From: Taeniopygia guttata | Taxonomy: Eukaryota > Chordata > Aves > Passeriformes > Estrildidae | NCBI RefSeq assembly: GCF_048771995.1 | Contig: NC_133024.1 | Span: forward strand, 58,238,501 to 58,302,500 | Reading direction: 5' to 3' | Length of the DNA stretch: 64,000 nucleotides | Shown: positions 55,622-64,000 of the stretch, piece after piece | How the letters are laid out: each line of letters opens with the position of its first letter | How positions within the stretch are numbered: the first letter of the stretch is position 1 | Notes under the pieces: generated by a model | Databases searched by the model: none | Seen by the model: the letters and a program-made list of their open reading frames with translations, nothing else | What the model was told of the DNA's origin: nothing | Position numbers and translations under genes: made by a program

Positions 55622-58370
55622 AAACTTATAGAGTTCTTTGGTCTAGAAGGAATCTTTAAAGCCCATCTTGTCCAAGTACCCTGCAGAGAGCAGGGACATG
55701 TATAGTTAGAACAGGTTGCTCAGAGCTCTGCCCAGCCTGATCTTGAATGTTTCCAGGGATGGGGCACCGACAACCCCCAGACAGCCTGTGTTAGTGCCTC
55801 ACCACTTTCATTGTAGAAGATTTCTTGTATCTAATCTAAACCTACTCTCTTGTAGTCTAAAGCCATTCCTCCTTGTTCTATTACAACAGGTGCTGTTCAA
55901 AAGTTGTCTCTGTCGTTCTTATAAAGGTGCACTTAAGTATTGAAACACTTCTGTAAGGTCTTCCCAAAGCCTTCTCTAGGCTGAACAACTCCCACTCTCC
56001 AATCCTGTCTTCACAGCAGAGGTACTCCTTCCCTCTGATTGTTTTTGTGACCCTGCTTTGGACCTGCTCCAGCAGGTCCACATGTTTCCTGCACTGAGGA
56101 CCCCAGAGCTGGATGCAGCACTGCAGGTGGGGTTTCACCAAATCAGTGAATCACCCTCCTGCTACTCCTGCAGCCCAGGACATGGTTGGCTTTTTGGGTT
56201 GTGCTCACACATTGCTGGGGCATGTCCATCTTCTTGTCCACCACCACTCCCCCAAGTCATTCTTCTCAGGGCTGCTCTTAGTCAGCTTCTTAATTCTACA
56301 CCTTGTATTTGCACTGGAAATTTTCCCAACCCAGGTGCAGGACCTTGAGTGTGGTCTTGTTGAACCTGATGAATTTCATATGGATCTACTGCTTGAGCTT
56401 ATCCATGTCCTTCTAGATAATATCCCATCTCTTATGCGTGTCAAACACACCACTCAGCTTGGTGTCATCTGCAAGTTTGCTGAGGGTGCACTTGATTCCC
56501 TTGGTCCATGTCATTAATGAAGATACTAAATAACATTGGTCCTGCTGTGAGCTGCTGCTGGATACCACTTGTCACCAGTGTCCATCTGGACACTGAATTG
56601 TTGACTACTCTCTTCTGGATGGGTCCACCCAACCAGCTTCTTATCCACTGAACATTCCATCCACCAAATCCGTATCTCTCCAATTTGGAGAGAAGGATAT
56701 TTTGGGGGATTATGTCAAAAGCCTTATGGATGTCCAGATAGAGGACACCTGTAGCTCTTTCGTTGTCCCCTGATGCAATCATTCCATCATAGGAGGCAAC
56801 CAGGCTGGTCAGGCAGGACTTGCCCTTGTGCTGGCTGTCCTGAATCACCTCCATGTCTCCATGTGTCTTAGCACAGCTTCTAGGAGCATCTGTTCCATGA
56901 TCTTCTCAGGCACAGAGGTGAGACCAACAGGTCAGTAGTTCCCAGGATCTGCCTTTCTACCCTTTGTTAAGTGGGTACAATGTTTCCCATTTTCCAGTCA
57001 CCTGATTGCCATAACTTTTCAGATATGATGGAGTGACTTGGTAACTACATCAGCCAATTCTCTCAGAAGTCTGGGATATGTCTCCACAGGTCATATAGAC
57101 TTATGTACATTCAAGTTCCTCAGGTGGTTGCAGACATGATCTCTTTTCACCTCCAGTTCATCCTCTGGAGAGGTGTGGGAAGGAAGGTTGCCAGTGAAGA
57201 CTGAGGTAAAGAAGTTGATGAGTACCTCAGCCGTCTCATCTGTTGTTACCAGTTTGCTGGTTGTGTTTGTTGGTGAGAGTGCATTTTCTTTGACCTTCCA
57301 TTTCTCCCTGACATAGCTGTAGAAGCCCTTCTTATTCTTTGCATCTCTTGCCAAGTTCAGCTTCAGCCTCATCTTGGCCTCTGACCTCACCTCTGCAAAA
57401 CTAGGAAGCATCCTTGTACTCTTCCCAGAATACTTGTCCCTGCTTATGCTATCTGTTCATCTACTTGCCCTGTAGTTTGAGCTCAGCTGCTCTTAGTTTG
57501 GTCTCAACTCAGCAATGCCAGTCCAATGCCTTCCTTTCCTGATTTCTTGCACCCAGGGATTGGTATCTCTTGGGCTTTATTGAAAACGTCCTTAAAGATC
57601 TGCCAGCTCTGTCCTGCTCCCATATCTCTGAGGAGAGTTTCCCAGGGGGTCCTATGTGATTTAGCTCCTTGAACAGCCAGAAGTGTGCTCTTCCAAAATT
57701 TAGGATCCTGAATGTACTCTTTGCCTGTTCCATGTTTCTCAGGGCTGCAAACACCACCAATGTGTGACTCCTGTGGCCCAGGCTTCCACCAAGCTTGTCA
57801 CCACAGATTAGATCACTTGGGTTGGTGACTAACAGGTCCAGTGTTGCATCCCTTCTGGTCAGGATTGTCTTATTATGCATCTTAAGAAGCTATCCTCCCT
57901 GCATTCCAGGAGTCTTCTCCTAAAATAGCTTTCTGGTGCTATTTTTTCAGTAGATTTTGGGGTGGTTGATGACCTCCAGCAGGACAAGAGTCTGTGAGCA
58001 CGATGTCTCCTGTAGCTGGAGCAAGAAGGCTTCCTCAATAGGCTTCCCTGGATCAACCACCAGGTTGACTTGGTACCTTATTTTGTTTCTTTTGCCAATA
58101 TGCTTTCAGCCTGCTCATGGCTGTTCTTCAGAGACAGCTCTTCACACTCTATCCATTTCTTGCAGAGAGCAGCATTCAGCCATTCCTTCCTAGCCTGTCC
58201 CTTCTTTCTTAACAGGCTTTAGCCATCCACAGCCACACTCCAGCTGTGGGATTTTTTCCTCCGAGTTTCAGTAATGGCAACTAAGCTGTAGCTTCCTAGC
58301 TGCACAGAGGCCTCCAGCTCCTCTTGTGTGTTGCCCATGCTGTGTGCATTTAAGGTGATCCAACTTGCTG
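55622..58370 (-). mobile_element. CR1 LINE, long copy covering endonuclease to 3' end (antisense)
   Basis: On the minus strand, from high to low coordinates: endonuclease-end sequence (RRDATLDLLVTNPSDLI and LGHRSHTLV near 57740-57850), the inter-domain region (ARDAKNKKGFYSYVREKWKV at about 57300), RT (GKSCLTSLVASYDGM, GVLYLDIHKAFDIIPQNILL, YGFGGWNVQWIRSWLGG at 56600-56850), the RT end ([20 protein letters not shown] at about 56110), and the CR1 3' end at 55622-55700. YLD and AFD remain, but frames are interrupted and the endonuclease GHSDH motif reads GHRSH. About 2.7 kb, inactive. Confidence 0.93.
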
Positions 58371-60723
58371 AAAAGGTAAAGATGGTACAAGTGTTCAATA
58401 ATTAATTGTGTGATCAATTTTTCCCCTTTTTTTGGTGTCTGACAATAGTCACTGAACAGAAAGTCCTGTTCCTCTAATATCCGATGCTTCTGCCATTTAT
58501 TTCCTTTTTTGAGTTAACAATAGGAGGAAATTAAATTTAATAGTCAAATTCAATATCCAGAAGTAAAAGCAATTTTAAATGGTAGGTTTTATTTATACAA
58601 ATTAGCTACTTCCAGGCTGTTTTGTTGTCAGTGCTTTCACTTCCTTTTCATTTAGTATTAATGTTTGTGTACTTCTCATGTGATTGAATCATTGTTGTAT
58701 TAAAAATGGATAATAATTTTACATATTAAAAATAAAACCTTCAGGTTTTGCTGAATTGTTGGACAAGTGGGACCCTTCTCTGAAGTGCGTGACAGAGAGC
58801 AGAGATGCTGTAGGTGGTATAATATAGGTGTATATATTAGGACCCTACAGGTTGATGTTCAGGTCTCCAGAGTTTAGTAGCAGGTGACACAGGAAAATAC
58901 TTAACCTGAAGGCAGTTTACATTGTAACTGTGAACTGCCGTACCTGAGTAAACACTGCAGCACCCAACAAAGTTAAAAGGTCATCTCATCTCCATAGCAT
59001 GCTGTGTTGAGCTTTGTTAAAATTGCTGCAAGGAGGGATCCATCTAAAAATGTAAAGCTGAGGTGAAAACCCAACTTTTTCTGTAGATGGCTTTTTCTTA
59101 GGACAAGGAATGTTTAAAAGTATTTCCCCAATATGCTTTGGGTTTTTACTGGATTAGCCATTTAAGGTTGAGCAGTAGGGACAGGTGAAGTGGATATCTT
59201 TTTATTGTGCAATACTGCTTTATGGATTTTTTTCATTTAAACACGTGAGTTTTAGCAGAATCATTGTTGTGTTTAGTCTTCTAGCCATAGTTTTTACTGT
59301 GAAATTAATTTTTTATTTGTATTTATTATACTTATATCTGTAATCTGTGGATCATGCAACTGGCTGCTTCATGTAATTGTCTGAATTTTCCAAACTTTAA
59401 GCATCCAGTTGAGAGAAGCTGTCCTCTAGAGATGAAAATGTTGGAATTTATTTGCCTAAGTTTAACTTCTTTTGTAAGATTTTAGCAAGTTCATCTTTGT
59501 GAAGGTAAGCAGAAATCAAAGTGAAATGTATTCACATTGTACCTAATAATAATCTCTTAGGTACAGACGTACCTAGTAATAATCTCTTGCTATTGTATTC
59601 GTAAAGAAGTTTTACTTTTAGAGGTGCTGGGGTGGAGGAAGGTAGTTACTTGATGATACTGCTGATCTTCTTATTTAAATGACTTATGCTCAAGATCAAA
59701 CCCATATAAAATTTTATTTCTCTTATAAAGGTTAAGTATGTGCTTGAGATGAGATTGACAAAACCAGTCTGGTCAGTCATGTGAAGACCCATACTCTGAT
59801 GTTGTGATGTTTATTTTCTTTATCTTTGCAGTAATTTTTACATGCACTTGCTCCTTGATTCATTTGTTTTATATAATCTAGGAGTTCTTTTTCCTGATTA
59901 AATTGTTTAACCATGGGAAAAGATTAAGTATTAAAACTTCCACAGAACTTAAAAGCTCACTACATGCTTTCTATCTTTATTAACAGTCTATATTTATTGC
60001 CTATTTTGGTGGCTGCAAAGATGAATGAAACAAACTGGATCCACTGCTGCTGGTTAAAGAGGGAAACTTGAAATAAATACATTCATAGCTGTTTTTTTAT
60101 CTTCTTGTTGTTAGAATTAGACTTAGGATAAATAAGGGCAGCTGACTCAAGCAGAAACTCTTGTGACCTGCTCGATTGGGAGTGCTGGTAAATGCATGTG
60201 GTCTGCAGTGTGTTGCCAGCAGATCCTGGGCTGCCCAGGGCAGACCCAGGGAACAAGAGTGATGATCCACCTTAGCCTGTAGTACCTCAGAGTGACAGAT
60301 GTGGCTGGGCCCGTTGGCTGGGTGGGTGAGCTGTACATTTGCCTTCCGAGATTGTAAAGGGTGGTTGCAGTGCATTGTATTGTACAGGAACCTGCTGAGA
60401 AACCTTCCAGCATGTGAGTGACAGTGAATCAATATTTAATGTAATGTTCCTCCCCACCCCCAATGCAGCCTTGAAATTCTAGTTAAAGGAAAACATTGAA
60501 ACTTGAGTGCTAAGTGTCTGTGTTCTGCATTTCATGATGTGTTTTGAAGGTCATTAAGGCAGTACTTTTTTAAAGGCCCCTGTCAGTATGGATGGTGTAC
60601 TGTTTAATCTTTAAATGCTTTTTATTGTTTTTATTGGTTCTTGTTTTGTCTACTTGCATTTTTAGAGCAGATGTGAACTAAATGGATAAATATAAAGTAA
60701 TCAAATATAAATGGTTTTTGCAG
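58371..60723. other. AKAP11 intron 1, 3' part
   Basis: AT-rich with no recognised repeat or exon. A modestly GC-balanced patch at 60130-60420 has chance open frames on the minus strand. The acceptor is GGTTTTTGCAG at 60713-60723. Confidence 0.65.
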
Positions 60724-60831
60724 GCATTTTTGAGCTGACGTCTTTCATCAAATACCAAGATTGATAAGATCATGGACATGTACTCCAGGGCTCAGGGCAA
60801 TCGCATGAAATCAAGAATATCTGTTGAAAAG
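60724..60831 (+). CDS. AKAP11: AKAP11 first coding exon (coding part 60772-60831)
   Basis: A-kinase anchoring protein 11 (AKAP220), a large scaffold for PKA regulatory subunits, GSK3beta and PP1. It also links RI-alpha to autophagy. Only the N-terminal 20 codons are here: MDMYSRAQGNRMKSRISVEK, then the donor AAG|GTAATT. The GNRMKSRISVEK segment aligns with the start of mammalian AKAP11 as I recall it (NNHMKTKASVRK), where the exon also ends after the basic stretch. The start at 60772 is supported by an in-frame TGA at 60736-60738 and an A at -3 with G at +4. Met3 is an alternative. The identification rests on a short match plus synteny with DGKH. Confidence 0.82.
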
Positions 60832-63800
60832 GTAATTATCTGTACTTAAATAAATAACGTATTTCAGAGTTTTTCGATCTAATAATGAAGCAAGTGAACT
60901 GGTTTATTTGGGGTTTATATGTTTTAATTTTGGTTTTTTGACATTTCAGGGAGACAAAGAAATTGTGTTTGCTTTGCATTCTAGTATAGTGTAACTCAAC
61001 TGAAGAGACATTATCATTTAAGGAAAGGGTGCTTTTGTCTCTCAAGATGATGTGATAACATTGTGATGTATTAATTTTATAGAATTCACTTTGCTTATTA
61101 GAATATAGCTTTTATTTTAGAGCAGATTTTTTTGAATTTATATGTTATAAATAACAATATGACTATATAATCTTACTGAATTCTGTGAAGCCTGTATTGG
61201 ACTTACTTGTATCCTTAGATCATGGTGTCTTGTCTGGTTTATCCTTCTTTTTGCATGAACATTTAGAAAGTGCCTTGGTGAAAAAAAATGTATCTAGCAC
61301 TTACAAAAGATATTGGTGGGGATTTCTAATATTAAATTATTTATTTTTTTTAAATTTTGTCACTTCAGCTGGAGAACATAAATACCATTCCTAAAATTTT
61401 CTTGCAATTTCTATAAGCTCTTAAGTGAAAATTGCAACTTATCCTGAAGGAACAAATTTATTTATCTAACCATATTTTTCTAGGTAGTTGAACACAGATG
61501 AGTAATTTTCTATGTCTTCTTTGGTTATTAATAACTTCCTTATTTGCAAGTTGCTGCAACAGTAAAGGAGAAACCGAGCAAGGAAGCATCTTATCATGTG
61601 AAAATTACATTATTTTATTTCAAGAGCAGATTTTGTTGTTTAAAGAAACAGTGTCTTTGGTATATATCCTGTTTGAAGGCAGAGGGAAGGTGTTGTGAGA
61701 CAGCCAGGCTGGTAGTCATTGTTCCAGGTCCTGACATGGAATGCTAACTGCCATACATTAAGCAGTTTGTAATTATGGATGATAATCTTTCACTTTAAGA
61801 CATGTGGTATAAAACCTTGTATTTCATTTGTTTATGAGGACTCTCCAACTCAAACAGAAATCTTCAACTACAGTCAAGTAATTTTGCATCCTTAACCTGA
61901 ACATAAACTTACTTTTAAAGGACTTATAAAATCTACCCTTTATTTGTTTTTCTGTTTCAATTTACTAAACAAAACAAATACCACCCTCCCTGCCCCACCA
62001 GATTTTTAGACCTGTGGGTTACAGAAGCATCTCTCTAATAATGACAATGACCAGTGGTTCCTCACTGATTCTAATAGTTGCTTAAAATATTACCACTGTG
62101 AAGTGCTCCATTATTTGCTATTAGGCATTCTGGACTGGTGGTTCTAGAAATGTTAATTCAACCCTTCCTGCAGAATTCTGCATCTTCCTGCGGCCAGACT
62201 CCATTGTTTTGATCTGTGGCTGTCTCCTCTGGATGTTTACCTGGAGGTGTCTATTTAGATTATGGTGTGGAACTTTCATTCTCATAGAGCCGGGCAGTAG
62301 AGTAGCCAGAACTGTTCCACTTTCTATTGATTTACAGAAGATTGAAGTCTGATTCCTGTCCTCTTCGTAATACTTTGTCACAGTTAACAGGAATTGTTGC
62401 AGTAGTAGCTCTTTAAAGTCAGAGCACAGTTATGGCGTGCATATATAAAGCTTTAGTTTCTATTTTTACAAAATTACCTCAGAATAGTCAGTCCCTTTAA
62501 ATCTTAGAGCAGATGAAATCAGGAAGAACTGCTTTGTTACTTAAGAGCAGAAGAAGTGTGACTGTCCAGTACTGCACATAATTTCTCTAGAGATTGTGGC
62601 ATCTTAAAGGTTGTTTGAAATGTTAGAAAGCAGTTGTTTTATAAAACATTTCATGAGACCAGATATCTCCTCCAATGTACTGTGATGGATTTGTTGATAA
62701 TGACTTCTCTATTTGCTGGAACAATGCAAATCTTTTTTGCTTAGCTGAACTAGAGGTGTGACAAGGACTTCCACAGTTCATGTTGGAGCACCTTGACAGT
62801 ATTTTTGATTTTTCCCTGGCAAAAATTAGTACATTTGAAATCTGTGCTTGTGAATGAAATAGGATTTCTTGCAAGAATTTATGTGAGGAAAGAATAATAA
62901 GTCCTAGAGGCCTACCAAGTAGAGCTTTATAGACTGCTTGGGTGTTCTTTGCCCATATGTTGATGTACGTTGGAAGTGTAGTAGTTATAAAAAAATTACA
63001 TCCTTTCATTGAAGATGACCTCTTGTCTTTACCTAAACTGAGCTGATAGTCTTGGGAGCTTGCTAGTTTTCAGTTTTCAATGTAGTTGTGTCTCCTAGTC
63101 TGGGATTGTGAGAGAGTTTGTGTTGTCTGTTGGATAGGAGGATTTCTCTGAAATTCAGGGTCTAGTCCTCTGCTCTCACAAGCACAATTTAGATAACAGT
63201 AAGAATATCAAAAGGTTACTAAATATAGCCTCTCAGTTAATGAGGGCTTTAAAACACCTTCCCCCAAACCTACTGCTGGTTTTGTTATTTTAGCCACACT
63301 GCAGTAATAACTAAGACTTAAAAATTTCAGGCTTAAAGCTACTCACAACAAATTTATACCTGTTTGTTTATGGATATCCTTATTCTTCTGCTTGAATAAT
63401 TTCTATTCCTTTGCTGATGTTCACCCTACTTATTTTTTTACAATTGATGATCTGTCCTCTGTTAGCCTTAGTTTTTAGAAACTGTGTAAACTAAGGTTTT
63501 AATCTGCTTGTATATGAAAGCCTCTGCATTCCAGTGATTATCCTTCATAGTCCTAGTTTCTCTGCTTGTTATGAATTAATCCTCTTTTTACATGTGGATA
63601 ATACTGTATGTGCAATTACACAGGATGTCCTTCTCAGTGATTCTGATGTCAGTTCTTTCACTAAAGGATGTGTATTTGCTATTTTCAGTACAGTATCATA
63701 CTGACTGTTCATTCATTGCTATGCCATGATCAAGAAGTCAGTTATTTTATTTCCCAGCTTGTGAATTTGCAATTCAATTTTAAAGCTTGATTTTAGTTTT

Positions 63801-64000
63801 TAAGGACACAACTTTGTATTTCTTATGGTTGCTTTTTAAAACAGTCATGCTGAGCAAGTTCTTTCTGTATGATTTGCTGTTCTCCTTCTTAGATGATGAC
63901 ACCTGCTTACTTCAAATTATCAACAGTCTTTATTTCATCTTTACTTCTTTTCCTCATTAAATTTATTAATGATGATGATGCTTGACATCAGTCTCAAGAT
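60832..64000 (+). other. AKAP11: AKAP11 second intron (to window end)
   Basis: AT-rich. No exon continuing the AKAP11 N-terminus was found, so the next coding exon should lie beyond the window. No mobile element recognised. Confidence 0.7.

Larger units (their letters stand above)
52269..60723 (+). other. AKAP11: AKAP11 first intron (8.5 kb)
   Basis: Runs from the GTACGC donor to the TTTTTGCAG acceptor at 60723. It contains the tail of the CpG island, two CR1 copies in opposite orientation (53886-54957 plus, 55622-58370 minus) and AT-rich sequence. A near-identical 18-bp repeat (ACCTAATAATAATCTCTT and ACCTAGTAATAATCTCTT) lies at 59541 and 59571. Additional non-coding exons cannot be excluded. 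Confidence 0.65.

Noticed and set aside
56058..56517. Plus-strand open frames across 55716-56517
   Set aside because: Antisense shadows of the minus-strand CR1 element.
1..64000. tRNA, rRNA, CRISPR arrays, bacterial-type operons
   Set aside because: Looked for characteristic motifs (tRNA T-loop GGTTCGAATCC-like, regular spaced repeats, ribosome-binding sites before tandem genes) and found none. The window is eukaryotic.

Overview
The window is vertebrate, almost certainly avian, chromosomal DNA. It holds two same-strand genes in the order DGKH then AKAP11, which is the order I recall for human 13q14. Two things point to a bird: the only interspersed repeats I can recognise are CR1 LINEs, and the introns are compact. 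A non-avian reptile is not strictly excluded. No bacterial, organellar, tRNA, rRNA or CRISPR features were seen.

Region 1 (1-25850) is the 3' half of DGKH, the type II diacylglycerol kinase eta. Fourteen coding exons, all with GT-AG introns and continuous reading phase, give 543 codons plus a stop. They encode the end of the linker inside the split catalytic domain, the whole accessory catalytic domain, a helical C-terminal linker and a SAM domain ending in SEV. The exons for the PH, C1 and first catalytic subdomains lie 5' of the window. The penultimate exon (19921-20051) is 131 nt long. Skipping it shifts the last exon into a second frame that ends 37 bases earlier, so the last exon is readable in two frames. 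The 56-residue difference equals the difference I recall between the SAM-containing eta2 (1220 aa) and the SAM-less eta1 (1164 aa).

Region 2 (25851 to about 36640) is gene-free AT-rich sequence. I read it as a very long DGKH 3'UTR ending near an AATAAA at 36609. Region 3 (about 36640-51500) is the intergenic interval. It holds AT-rich blocks that look like conserved non-coding elements, a perfect short hairpin, TA-rich simple repeat, and several minus-strand stretches (47066-48650, perhaps 41434-41631) that read like the exons of an eroded, unrecognised helical-repeat protein gene.

Region 4 (51020-52720) is a CpG island containing a GC-rich minisatellite and a compact housekeeping-type promoter (ETS, E2F, CCAAT and GC-box motifs). 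It drives a non-coding first exon that ends at 52268. Region 5 (52269-64000) is AKAP11: an 8.5 kb first intron carrying two CR1 copies in opposite orientation, then the exon with the start codon (60724-60831, 20 codons), then the next intron to the window edge.

Functionally the two genes are neighbours rather than partners. DGKH phosphorylates diacylglycerol to phosphatidic acid in receptor and ERK signalling. AKAP11 (AKAP220) anchors PKA, GSK3 and PP1. Nothing resembling a novel mobile or defence system is present. The most unusual items are the dual-frame terminal exon, the antisense gene remnant and the promoter-proximal minisatellite.
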